From: Campylobacteraceae bacterium
GTDB lineage: Bacteria; Campylobacterota; Campylobacteria; Campylobacterales; Sulfurovaceae
NCBI GenBank assembly: GCA_026985655.1
Contig: JALSQB010000085.1
Span: 1-13,255 of the forward strand
DNA length: 13,255 nucleotides
Direction: 5' to 3'
Part shown: positions 1 to 6,941 of the stretch, in pieces
Layout: each line of letters starts with the position of its first letter
Numbering within the stretch: the stretch's first letter is position 1
Notes under the pieces: generated by a model
The model's input: only the letters and a program-made list of their open reading frames with translations
Told to the model about the DNA's origin: nothing
Database searches by the model: none
Translations under genes and position numbers: made by a program

Positions 1-755
1 GTAGCATTAACTGCCACAGGTGCTGAACACCCTGCCCCAATATCTCCAATGAAGTCACGTTCTACTTGTGAGCATACAAAAGTATCCTCATCATTCAAAA
101 CTTCTTGAACAATTTTTCGAATCTCTGCATCTTTCGATTTAATCTGAATTCCTAATGCTCCTTGACCCATAGGAGGAATCATTGTGTCAAGAGGTAATTT
201 CTCAGTAAAAGGTATCTCTTTAAGTAGATTTAATCTATTAAGTCCAATGTACGCCAAAATAATTGCGTCATATTGTCCTTCAGAGAGTTTTCTAAGACGG
301 GTATTTACATTTCCTCTTAAATCTTTAACTTTTAAATCTGGACGAACAGAAAGAAGTTGCATACGTCGTCGAAGAGAAGTTGTACCCACCACTGCACCTT
401 TGGGTAAATCTTGAAATGATTGATAAGTATGTGAGAGAAAAACATCAGATTGGTCTTGACGTTTTGTAATGGCTGATAGCTCTAATCCCTCTGGCATATA
501 AGAAGGAACATCTTTAAGTGAATGTACGGCTATGTCTGCATTTCCTGCTAACATTTCATCTTCTAATTCTTTAGTAAAATGCCCTTTCCCACCAATAAGT
601 GCAAGAGGTTTATCTAAAATTTTATCACCATTAGAGGTTATTTTATTTAATTCAACTTTGATACTTGGGTAAACAGCTTCTATTCTATCACGGACATGAT
701 ATGCTTGCCAAAGAGCCAAGTCACTGGCTCTGGTTGCGATGATTATTTTATTCAA
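1..755 (-). CDS. hemC: Hydroxymethylbilane synthase (porphobilinogen deaminase), C-terminus cut by window edge
   Basis: Cytoplasmic enzyme that joins four porphobilinogen molecules into hydroxymethylbilane in tetrapyrrole synthesis. The reverse strand reads without a stop for 251 codons. It begins N-K-I-I-I-A-T-R-A-S-D-L-A-L-W-Q, the usual HemC N-terminus, and includes A-V-H-S-L-K-D-V-P, T-S-L-R-R-R and L-R-G-N-V-N-T-R-L motifs. Near the left edge lies G-A-G-C-S-A-P-V-A-V, whose Cys243 is the dipyrromethane-cofactor attachment site of the family. About 50-60 residues of domain 3 are missing because the window ends. The start is TTG at 755-753: it is preceded by AAAGAG, and an in-frame TAA at 767-765 leaves no ATG option. 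It is the last visible gene of the minus-strand operon, 67 bases after the thioredoxin gene, and shares the haem theme with hemA. Identification is secure. Confidence 0.96.
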   Translation of the reverse strand, partial: MNKIIIATRASDLALWQAYHVRDRIEAVYPSIKVELNKITSNGDKILDKPLALIGGKGHFTKELEDEMLAGNADIAVHSLKDVPSYMPEGLELSAITKRQDQSDVFLSHTYQSFQDLPKGAVVGTTSLRRRMQLLSVRPDLKVKDLRGNVNTRLRKLSEGQYDAIILAYIGLNRLNLLKEIPFTEKLPLDTMIPPMGQGALGIQIKSKDAEIRKIVQEVLNDEDTFVCSQVERDFIGDIGAGCSAPVAVNA

Positions 756-785
756 AAAAACTCTTTATTTTATTTAAAATTCTAT

Positions 786-811
786 CAAAAAGACTCAATT
801 TTGTCTCTTTG
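786..811 (-). terminator. Small hairpin between the thioredoxin gene and hemC (attenuator or weak terminator)
   Basis: CAAAAAGAC at 786-794 pairs with GTCTCTTTG at 803-811 (9 bp with one G-U on the transcribed strand, 8-base loop). On the minus strand the 3' arm is U-rich and is followed by an AT-rich stretch. It sits in the only sizeable gap of the operon and could reduce read-through into hemC or stabilise the upstream mRNA. The stem is weak, so this is tentative. Confidence 0.35.
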
Positions 812-822
812 CTATTTAACGT

Positions 823-1671
823 TCATTTAGAAATCAACTCTTTGTATTTATTTCTAGTTGCATCCCATTTACCATCAAGATATACAGTTGGTGTTCCTGA
901 AACCATTGATTTTGTTGCCATATCTTTATCAAAAAGAAGTTCTTTGTTTACCTCTTCTGTATTAATCTCTTTTTCTGTAATTTTAAGATTGTACTTTTTA
1001 TTAATCATTCCTAAAACTTTAGTGGCATTAACCTCTCTTGGATTAACTTCTAACGAGTAAAAGTCCATTACTTTTGCTTTGTTTCCTCTGTTTTGCTCTA
1101 CCACCATCGCTCTGGTAATAATATCTGATACAGGGTGAATTCTAAGCAATGGGAAGTGATAATAGTAGAGTGCAAAAGTTTTAGGATTGGCTTTAACTGC
1201 TTCATAAATCTCAGGTACTTTTTTTCTACAGAATGGACATTGAGGGTCTGTAAATACAACTAATTTATGTTTTGCATCTTTGTTTCCTGCTATTAAATGT
1301 TTGTCATTGTAAATATCTGACTTTAATTCAGGTTTTAAGACACTTTTATAATCTTCACCTGTTTCAAGGTTAATAAGTGTTGGAACGGTGTAACCATCTT
1401 TTACAAAAAGTGTTTCAGGTACTGTTACTTTATCAAAAACAGTAGGGCTTTTTTTAACATTGGCATGAATATTTAAAAAGAAAACTTCCCAACCTTTAGG
1501 CTCGTCTAACATTTTAGTTGAAATAATATCTACCTCTGTGACTTTCACTTGCTTATTTTGAATCATATGATTTTTTACATAATCTTTTACATCACTTGCA
1601 TCTGTTGAAGCTTGACTACTTAGTGTTGTTATGACTGCTAGGCTCAATAATTTCGACATCAATGACATCAT
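823..1671 (-). CDS. Periplasmic DsbC/DsbA-like thiol:disulfide oxidoreductase
   Basis: Probable exported thioredoxin-fold protein that makes or isomerises disulfides in the periplasm. Residues 1-22 form a short signal peptide (hydrophobic run then S-S-Q-A). Residues about 25-130 form an N-terminal region like the dimerisation/linker part of DsbC/DsbG. The thioredoxin fold follows, with V-V-F-T-D-P-Q-C-P-F-C-R-K and active-site Cys145 and Cys148 (CPFC), and a cis-proline motif G-T-P-T-V-Y (Pro261). AAGGAG at 1680-1675 lies 3 bases from the first ATG (1671) but 6 from the second ATG (1668), so 1668 may be the real start. The gene start overlaps the end of fxsA by 53-56 bases in a different frame, implying translational coupling. 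The operon context (haem genes) suggests a role in envelope or cytochrome thiol handling, but this is inferred. Whether it acts as oxidase, isomerase or reductase cannot be decided from sequence. Confidence 0.85.
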   Translation of the reverse strand: MMSLMSKLLSLAVITTLSSQASTDASDVKDYVKNHMIQNKQVKVTEVDIISTKMLDEPKGWEVFFLNIHANVKKSPTVFDKVTVPETLFVKDGYTVPTLINLETGEDYKSVLKPELKSDIYNDKHLIAGNKDAKHKLVVFTDPQCPFCRKKVPEIYEAVKANPKTFALYYYHFPLLRIHPVSDIITRAMVVEQNRGNKAKVMDFYSLEVNPREVNATKVLGMINKKYNLKITEKEINTEEVNKELLFDKDMATKSMVSGTPTVYLDGKWDATRNKYKELISK

Positions 1672-2056
1672 CGTCTCCTTGTTTATCTGTATGTTTATTT
1701 AAATTATTTATATTCGTTTTAGATTTAAAACTTAGTATTGTACCACCTAATTGTAAATAAAAAGTATATAAAAGTGCAATTAATCCTAAAATATCAGAAA
1801 AAACCCCAGGAATAATCAAAAGTAATGCTCCTAAAAAGTAAGAAGTTGCCGAATCATGAAAAGATTTCATGTTTAACTTACCCTCTTTTAGGCTCTGCAT
1901 ATTTCCTTTAATGGTGGTGTGTGCATTTTGGATTAATCCCATACCAATCATAAATGTTGTAACTATCCAAATGACTGACCATAAGAAACCTATTTGTGAA
2001 CCAATTTCCAAAGAGAGAAAAAGCTCACAAATAAGAAAAAAAAGTAGATAAATCAT
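1616..2056 (-). CDS. fxsA: FxsA family inner-membrane protein
   Basis: Small membrane protein of 146 residues. FxsA was named for suppressing F-plasmid exclusion of phage T7 in E. coli; its normal cellular role is unclear. Hydrophobic segments lie at about 2-17, 22-42 and 73-108. The family signature is visible as G-A-L-L-L-I-I-P-G-V-F-S-D-I-L-G-L at 76-92, and the acidic tail D-D-D-V-I-D-V-E-I-I-E at 128-138 also resembles FxsA proteins. The ATG overlaps the proS stop as ATGA (2056-2053), and the gene's end is overprinted by the start of the Dsb-like gene. A weak GGAG about 12 bases upstream suggests translation depends on coupling with proS. The position next to proS and near hemC resembles the Campylobacter order as I remember it. 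Confidence 0.88.
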   Translation of the reverse strand: MIYLLFFLICELFLSLEIGSQIGFLWSVIWIVTTFMIGMGLIQNAHTTIKGNMQSLKEGKLNMKSFHDSATSYFLGALLLIIPGVFSDILGLIALLYTFYLQLGGTILSFKSKTNINNLNKHTDKQGDDDVIDVEIIEPSSHNNTK

Positions 2057-3315
2057 AAAGCTAATTTCTCCATAATCACAGCTTCAACATCATTAATGGC
2101 AACAATCTCTTTCGATAAATCAGCTCTGTTAATTAATTCCACATTACCCTCTTCTATGTCATTTCCCACCACAATCGCATAATTTATTCCAATCAGTTCA
2201 AAATCTTTAACTTTTACCCCAAAGCCTGTCTTTTTGTCTGCTCTGTCATCTAAAAGTACATCAACCCCTTTAGCTTGAAGTGTTTCATAAAGCTTAAGCC
2301 CTACTTCCATTTGTGCTTTATTTTTTGCTTTTGCTACAATAATATCTACATTAAAAGGAGCAGACTCTTTTGTCCAAATACAGCCTTTTTCATCATGGTT
2401 TTGCTCAATGATACCTGCGAGTAAACGGCTCACCCCTATTCCATAGGTTCCCATAACAAAAGGTTCAAGCTTTTGGTTTTCATTGAGAAACTCTGCTTTC
2501 ATCGGTGCTGAATAAGTTGTCCCTAACTGAAAGATATGTCCAGCTTCAATGCCTTTGGTTTCACGAAGTTCCCCACCACAAGCACATTTTTTACTGTTTT
2601 CATCAATTACTTCTATATTTGCACCAAAATCACATTGGTCACAAACCATAATAGTATCTTCTCCACTGTCTGCTAAGACCATAAATTCTTTAGAACCAGC
2701 ACCACCAATGGCACCTGAATCGGCTTCTACGACTTTAAATTCTAAACCTAAACGGGTAAATATTTTCTTGTACGTTGCTTCCATTAAGGTAAACTCACGT
2801 TCCATATCTTCAACACTTACATGAAAACTGTAAGCATCTTTCATCAGAAATTCACGCCCACGCATCAAACCAAAACGAGGACGTACTTCATCTCTAAATT
2901 TCCAGTTGATTTGATAAACATTTAACGGAAGTTGTTTATAAGATTTGACGGTTTGACGAACCAAGTTTACCATCGCTTCTTCATTGGTTGGGCTTAAAGT
3001 AAAATCATTTTCATGTCTATCTTTAAAACGTAAAAGCTCTTTCCCAAACTTATCAGCTCTTCCTGTCTCTTCCCAAAGTTTAAGCGAGGTTACCATTGGT
3101 AGATGTACTTCATTACACCCTGCTTTGTCCAATTCTTCCTTAACTACTTTACGCACTTTTTCTAAAGTTATTTTTCCCAATGGTAAAAAGTTATATAGAC
3201 CAGAACCTCCTGTAAACTGAATAAAACCAGCTCTTAAAAGAAGTTTATGGGAGGCTAAAACAGCATCGTTTGGTGTCTCTTTTGTCGTAGGTATTAGCAT
3301 TCTTGAAAATTTCAT
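2053..3315 (-). CDS. proS: Prolyl-tRNA synthetase, short form lacking the INS editing domain
   Basis: Class II aminoacyl-tRNA synthetase that charges tRNA-Pro. The catalytic core shows F-T-L-S-P-T-N-E-E at 105-113, motif 2 from F-R-D-E (140-143) to the K-D-A-Y-S-F segment ending at 164, and motif 3 M-G-T-Y-G-I-G-V-S-R at 288-297. The anticodon-binding domain spans about 322-418. The protein has only 420 residues, whereas bacterial-type ProRS with the INS editing domain has about 570. INS normally sits between motifs 2 and 3; here S-G-E-D at 217-220 leads almost directly to G-I-E-A-G-H-I-F-Q-L-G (255-265). The connector holds C-x2-C (225, 228) and C-x-C (244, 246), resembling a small zinc ribbon. 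The frame is unbroken, so this is not a frameshift. AAGGA at 3329-3325 lies inside the lysine-rich end of hemA, with which the gene overlaps by ATGA. Function is certain; loss of cis-editing is inferred from the missing domain. Confidence 0.96.
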   Translation of the reverse strand: MKFSRMLIPTTKETPNDAVLASHKLLLRAGFIQFTGGSGLYNFLPLGKITLEKVRKVVKEELDKAGCNEVHLPMVTSLKLWEETGRADKFGKELLRFKDRHENDFTLSPTNEEAMVNLVRQTVKSYKQLPLNVYQINWKFRDEVRPRFGLMRGREFLMKDAYSFHVSVEDMEREFTLMEATYKKIFTRLGLEFKVVEADSGAIGGAGSKEFMVLADSGEDTIMVCDQCDFGANIEVIDENSKKCACGGELRETKGIEAGHIFQLGTTYSAPMKAEFLNENQKLEPFVMGTYGIGVSRLLAGIIEQNHDEKGCIWTKESAPFNVDIIVAKAKNKAQMEVGLKLYETLQAKGVDVLLDDRADKKTGFGVKVKDFELIGINYAIVVGNDIEEGNVELINRADLSKEIVAINDVEAVIMEKLAL

Positions 3316-4610
3316 TTTTTCTTTTCCTTATTTTTGTTGTTTTGTTTACAGTGACTTGCGTCCATATCTAGTTCAAAGATATTCACAACCGTATCAATTT
3401 TATGACTCTCATCCGTTTTAATCGAACTTTCACGTAAATTTTTTGTAGGCGTATGCAAAAATCTATTAAACATCTGTTCTGCCATTTTTTTCATGTTTTG
3501 TTCATACTCTTTAGGAACAAAACCTTTTTTTATTGCACGATTTAACTCTTTTTCAATCGCCTCTGTTACTTGTAATCGCATGGTACAAATAACAGGTTCA
3601 ATAGAAAAAATTTTTAACCATTTATAGTATTCATCTTTATACTCAAGCACTATCTCTTTAGCTCTAATGGCTTGTTCTTGTTTTAACGCATGATTCTCAT
3701 TGGAAATATTTTTTAAGTCATCAATCCGAAACAACTTCAACTTTTCTAATCCCATATCACCAATGTCTCTTGGAATTGCCATGTCAAACCAAACTCGGTC
3801 TAAATTTGAATTTTCAATCATTCGTGGTTCAATAATGGGTTCACTTGAAGAGGTTGCTGAAAAAACTAATCGATAGCGATTGATATATTTTGTTAAATTC
3901 TCTACTGAGACTGCTTTAACATTTTCACCTAACTCTTGAGCTATTTTTTCTGTTTTTTCTAAATTTCTTCCTACTAAAAGAACATCACACCCCAAGCGTA
4001 AAAGATTTTTCACCGCAATAATCCCCATCTCTCCTGCCCCAATAACAACCCCACACATACCCGTAATATTGTCACCATATATTTTTTGGGCTTGTGCTAC
4101 GGCTACAGAGGCTATGGAGATTGGATTTTTAGAGATTTTTGTTACATTTCTTACTTCGGCGGCACACTTAAGTGCATAGGAGAGTACACTGTTTAATTTT
4201 TCTCCAGCTGTTTTATTTTCAAAAGAAAACCTAAAAGCATCTTTAACTTGTCCTGTTATTTGTGACTCACCAATGACTAAAGAGTCCAAAGAAGAGACTA
4301 CTGAAAAAATATGCACAATTGCCTCTTCATCATCATAACGTCGTCCAGAAGATTTAAGTTTATAGAAATCTATGTTTGATTTCTTAGCTAATATTCCTAA
4401 AGTAGTATGGTAAGAAGAAAAATTATCAGATGTAGCAACGACTATTTCTACTCTATTACAAGTCGAAACAACATACGCTTCATGTATAAATTTAAACTCA
4501 ACCAATTCATTTAAAAACGCTTGCTTCTCTTGATTGTTTCCAAATGCCATACTCTCACGTAATGCTTGTTCACAATTATGATGGTTAAAAGATAAGACCT
4601 GATAATACAT
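3312..4610 (-). CDS. hemA: Glutamyl-tRNA reductase
   Basis: NADPH-dependent enzyme that reduces glutamyl-tRNA to glutamate-1-semialdehyde, the first committed step of C5-pathway tetrapyrrole synthesis. At 432 residues it has normal family length. The catalytic domain carries S-T-C-N-R-V-E-I with nucleophile Cys51 and L-V-I-G-E-S-Q-I-T-G-Q-V-K at 111-123. The Rossmann domain has G-A-G-E-M-G at 191-196 and a D-M-A-I-P-R-D-I variant at 276-283. The C-terminal helical dimerisation region is about 315-415. The last residues are lysine- and asparagine-rich, and their codons double as the proS ribosome-binding site. The gene starts in a TAATG junction with the prenyl synthase stop and has only a weak AAAG-type binding site, so it probably relies on translational coupling. 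Supplies the pathway that hemC, at the end of the same operon, continues. Confidence 0.97.
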   Translation of the reverse strand: MYYQVLSFNHHNCEQALRESMAFGNNQEKQAFLNELVEFKFIHEAYVVSTCNRVEIVVATSDNFSSYHTTLGILAKKSNIDFYKLKSSGRRYDDEEAIVHIFSVVSSLDSLVIGESQITGQVKDAFRFSFENKTAGEKLNSVLSYALKCAAEVRNVTKISKNPISIASVAVAQAQKIYGDNITGMCGVVIGAGEMGIIAVKNLLRLGCDVLLVGRNLEKTEKIAQELGENVKAVSVENLTKYINRYRLVFSATSSSEPIIEPRMIENSNLDRVWFDMAIPRDIGDMGLEKLKLFRIDDLKNISNENHALKQEQAIRAKEIVLEYKDEYYKWLKIFSIEPVICTMRLQVTEAIEKELNRAIKKGFVPKEYEQNMKKMAEQMFNRFLHTPTKNLRESSIKTDESHKIDTVVNIFELDMDASHCKQNNKNKEKKK

Positions 4611-5509
4611 TAAAACTTTCTTTCAATCATGGCTTTTGCAATATTAGTTAAGTCATGCTCACCTAAAGATTCCATTAGTGCTATGGCTTCTTCTATTAGA
4701 AGTGTCGCCTCAGCATAAGACTTCTCTATCGTTTTATGTTTTTTCATGGCAGACTTAATCCAATTTGCTTCATCATCACTCAACTGTTTTTTATGCAAAG
4801 AACGTAAAAAGGTTCTATCTTCCTCTTCTAAAACTTCATATAAATAAATATAAGGTAAGGTAACCTTTCCTTCTACAAAATCATGCAGTGCAGGTTTACC
4901 TAATGTTTTACTATCTTCTGTAATATCCAAAATATCATCAATCATTTGAAAAGCAATCCCAAGATTACGTCCATATTGACGATAAGCTTGACGATTTTTC
5001 CCTGCTAAAATAGCTCCTGCTTCAGCTGATGCTTCCATAAGCGAGGCTGTTTTTTGATAAAGCATCTTTAAATACGCATCACGATTGGTATGAAAATGCT
5101 CGGAAAGTCTTACATCGGCTAACTCTCCTAAACTCAATGCCACAACAGCATTTGAGATTACTTTAGCCACTTCAGGTGAAATACTATTTAATTCAAAAAA
5201 AGCTTTAGAGTATAAAATATCTCCCAACATGATGGCTGTTTTATTACCTTTATCAGCATTAACAGAAGTTTGACCACGTCTGGTATAGGCATCATCAATA
5301 ACATCATCATGGAGCAAAGAAGCAGCATGTATCATCTCAACCGTTGCAGCTGTCTTCACAACCTTTAAAGCAGAACCTGCAATTTTTAAAATAAGTTTTG
5401 TTCGTAATCTTTTACCATGTGGTAAATTTCGATAAAGCCCAAAGACATAAGGGTCATTAAGCTCCCCTAAGTACTGTTCTATCTTTCTCTCAACGGCATC
5501 TATCACCAT
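4610..5509 (-). CDS. ispB: Long-chain trans-polyprenyl diphosphate synthase
   Basis: Class I prenyl elongase that builds the isoprenoid side chain of the respiratory quinone from IPP and an allylic primer; Campylobacterota typically use menaquinone. The first Asp-rich motif is L-L-H-D-D-V-I-D-D (65-73) followed by R-R-G (77-79). The second is Q-M-I-D-D-I-L-D at 188-195. G-K-R-L-R-T-K at 32-38 is the IPP/diphosphate-binding segment. The residue five before the first motif is Ala63 rather than an aromatic, which in this family favours long products. Chain length cannot be read exactly, so the symbol is by family. First gene of the minus-strand operon, with TATAAT at 5553-5548. AAGGA at 5517-5513 is 3 bases from the ATG but 6 from a GTG second codon, so the start could be one codon later. 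Confidence 0.92.
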   Translation of the reverse strand: MVIDAVERKIEQYLGELNDPYVFGLYRNLPHGKRLRTKLILKIAGSALKVVKTAATVEMIHAASLLHDDVIDDAYTRRGQTSVNADKGNKTAIMLGDILYSKAFFELNSISPEVAKVISNAVVALSLGELADVRLSEHFHTNRDAYLKMLYQKTASLMEASAEAGAILAGKNRQAYRQYGRNLGIAFQMIDDILDITEDSKTLGKPALHDFVEGKVTLPYIYLYEVLEEEDRTFLRSLHKKQLSDDEANWIKSAMKKHKTIEKSYAEATLLIEEAIALMESLGEHDLTNIAKAMIERKF

Positions 5510-5547
5510 TCATCCTTAAAATATTTCTCTATTTATTATTAAAAAAG

Positions 5548-5553
5548 ATTATA
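5548..5553 (-). promoter_or_regulatory. -10 box for the prenyl synthase-hemA-proS-fxsA-dsb-hemC operon
   Basis: On the minus strand the sequence reads AAGGTATAATCTTTTTT, a perfect TATAAT 38 bases before the ATG at 5509. A transcript would start near 5541 with a leader of about 32 bases. No TTGACA lies at the expected distance, which is normal for sigma-70 promoters of this phylum. Confidence 0.6.
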
Positions 5554-5634
5554 CCTTATAGTCACTAAATTCTCTACATTATGGGATTTTTTGTAAACTT
5601 ATTGGGTTTTTTTGTTCTATTTTGTACAATTATT

Positions 5635-5662
5635 TATAATTTCTCCACAATTAAGCTATACT
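5635..5662 (+). promoter_or_regulatory. Two candidate -10 boxes for the cytochrome c gene
   Basis: TATAAT at 5635-5640 and AGC-TATACT at 5654-5662 both precede the cytochrome c ATG at 5709. The downstream box is embedded in GCTATACTATTCGA (5655-5668), which recurs exactly upstream of the c-di-GMP gene. Start points near 5648 or 5669 would give leaders of about 60 or 40 bases. The 199-base gap (5510-5708) holds this and the divergent operon promoter and no gene that I can see. Confidence 0.5.
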
Positions 5663-5708
5663 ATTCGAGGTGGTCACGTACCAACATTAAACTTTTACGG
5701 AGAAAAAC

Positions 5709-5999
5709 ATGATTAAAACAAGCATAATCACAATCGCAACACTAGGCTTACTTTCAGTAACAGCATCAGCAGTAGATACAAAAGCATGTGCAGGTTGCCA
5801 TGGAGCAAACTTTGAGAAAAAAGCATTAGGTAAATCTAAAATTGTTAAAGATTTAACAGCAGACGAAATTACTAAAGCACTTAAAGGTTACAAAGATGGT
5901 ACTTATGGTGGAGCTATGAAAGGTGTTATGAAAGGGCAAGTAGCTAAATTATCAGAAGCTGATATTAAAGCAATTGCAGATAAAGTTGGGAAAAAATAG
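5709..5999 (+). CDS. Small periplasmic monohaem cytochrome c (c553-like)
   Basis: Exported electron carrier of 96 residues. Residues 1-21 form a signal peptide ending A-S-A before V-D-T-K. The haem-binding motif C-A-G-C-H lies at 27-31, immediately after the mature N-terminus, as in class I cytochromes c553. Met70 or Met74 in G-G-A-M-K-G-V-M-K-G is the likely sixth haem ligand. The mature protein is lysine-rich, hence basic. GGAG at 5699-5702 is 6 bases from the ATG. It is monocistronic: its own promoter lies upstream and a hairpin with a T-run overlaps the stop. It probably shuttles electrons to a terminal oxidase or peroxidase; the partner cannot be told from the window. Confidence 0.92.
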   Translation: MIKTSIITIATLGLLSVTASAVDTKACAGCHGANFEKKALGKSKIVKDLTADEITKALKGYKDGTYGGAMKGVMKGQVAKLSEADIKAIADKVGKK

Positions 6000-6013
6000 T
6001 CTTTTTCCTTTTT
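5989..6013 (+). terminator. Rho-independent-like terminator overlapping the cytochrome c stop codon
   Basis: GGAAAAA (5989-5995) pairs with TTTTTCC (6002-6008) across a 6-base loop that contains the TAG, followed by TTTTT (6009-6013). The stem is AT-rich but the layout is typical. Confidence 0.5.
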
Positions 6014-6019
6014 ATCTAT

Positions 6020-6043
6020 ACTTCCCCTCTTCTGAAGGGAAGT
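6020..6043. terminator. Second hairpin between convergent cytochrome c and DUF234 genes
   Basis: ACTTCCC (6020-6026) and GGGAAGT (6037-6043) form a 7-bp stem with a 10-base loop. On the plus strand it is followed by ACAATTTT. It lies between two convergent genes and may stop transcripts from either side; there is no strong T-run. Confidence 0.4.
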
Positions 6044-6050
6044 GACAATT

Positions 6051-6941
6051 TTAAACTATCAACAATTGCTTAAAATCTTCTAACTCAAACAATAACAAAT
6101 CTTTATCTATAGAATTTTTCAACTCATTAGAAAATCCATTTTTTGAAAACAATGCAAAAATATCTACTTCTAATTCAGACGTTTTAGCTTTTTGTCGTAA
6201 CTTACTAAGTTCACTTTTACAGACTCTTCTGTTGGTGTATTTACATTCACCTAATATTTTTGTACCATCTTTATGCGTTGCCCAAATGTCAAACTCTGAA
6301 TGTTTATCCCAATAGTTACCATTAATAATAAGCTGATTGTTAAAATGAACATTGAGTAGCTCTTGTGAAAGTTGTTCAAATACAAAAGAGTGTAGTTGTG
6401 CAAAGTGTTGATTGAAATTTTCATAAAAACGTTTAGATTTACCTCTATTTAAATCTTTATGATACGGTTCTACAAAACCAAACCAAAAACGGTGAAAAGG
6501 TTTTTTAAAACGAATTTTAGGCTCTATTTTATAGCTACGCAATGCTTTTTCAAGCTTTTGATTGGGGTAAGCTTTAAGTGCTGGTTCACGGGAATCTTCC
6601 AGTTCAACAATCCCCAATTCTACCAATTCATTAAGCAGACGCAAGCCCAAAACTTCCCCTACTCTTGCTTTTCTAAAAACATTAGACAATCGTCCATCAC
6701 CTCTAGCAATAGAAACCAACAAAAACCGATAAGGCTCTTCTATTAGGTAAGAAGGGCTAATAAATTCATTTAAAACTTTATATTGTTCCACAAAATTAAA
6801 ACGAATAATCGTATCTAAGTCATCAGAAGAATCTAGCTCCAATGTCTCTTCTACACCTCCAAAAACGGCAAACAGTTCAACTGCTTGTTCGAATTCTAAA
6901 TATCCATAATGGTTAAAAAAGTTTTGAAATCTTGTTTTTAT
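6051..6941 (-). CDS. Stand-alone DUF234-type protein with PD-(D/E)xK nuclease-like C-terminus; unusual start
   Basis: Function unknown. DUF234 is best known as the C-terminal part of archaeal and bacterial AAA ATPases; no ATPase domain is present here. Visible marks, numbered from 6941, are E-L-F-A-V-F-G-G at 22-29, R-F-W-F-G-F-V at 151-157, and a restriction-nuclease-like pattern of S-E-F-D-I-W (Asp218) then G-E-C-K (Glu232, Lys234). The reading frame is open from 6051 back to an in-frame TAA just beyond 6959. The first conventional start is TTG at 6842, which has only a poor GAAGAG site 3 bases away and would drop the E-L-F-A-V-F-G-G segment, which I recall as typical of relatives. AAAAGG at 6953-6948 is ideally placed before ATA at 6941-6939, giving 296 residues beginning M-K-T-R-F. 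I therefore mark 6941 as the likely start. If AUA is not used, the product is the 263-residue form from 6842 or the gene is impaired. Confidence 0.75.
   Translation of the reverse strand: MKTRFQNFFNHYGYLEFEQAVELFAVFGGVEETLELDSSDDLDTIIRFNFVEQYKVLNEFISPSYLIEEPYRFLLVSIARGDGRLSNVFRKARVGEVLGLRLLNELVELGIVELEDSREPALKAYPNQKLEKALRSYKIEPKIRFKKPFHRFWFGFVEPYHKDLNRGKSKRFYENFNQHFAQLHSFVFEQLSQELLNVHFNNQLIINGNYWDKHSEFDIWATHKDGTKILGECKYTNRRVCKSELSKLRQKAKTSELEVDIFALFSKNGFSNELKNSIDKDLLLFELEDFKQLLIV

Noticed and set aside
184..1060. Plus-strand open frames at 184-414 and 809-1060
   Set aside because: Both are antisense to hemC or the thioredoxin gene, whose motifs are clear; no family resemblance in these frames.
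2549..3220. Plus-strand open frames of 91 and 78 codons inside proS
   Set aside because: They lie antisense to a well-conserved synthetase, have no ribosome-binding sites and show the Ser/Pro-rich composition of shadow frames.
2053..3315. proS as a frameshifted or internally deleted pseudogene
   Set aside because: The frame is continuous, both flanks of the missing domain join at the expected place, all catalytic motifs are intact, and overlaps with neighbours are preserved; a natural short form fits better.
5671..5683. Short hairpin TGGT-CACGT-ACCA in the cytochrome c leader as a riboswitch or operator
   Set aside because: Only a 4-bp stem; too short to support without conservation data.
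6459..6746. Plus-strand 95-codon frame inside the DUF234 gene
   Set aside because: Shadow frame rich in Phe, Gln and Lys with no start signals; the minus strand carries the recognisable protein.
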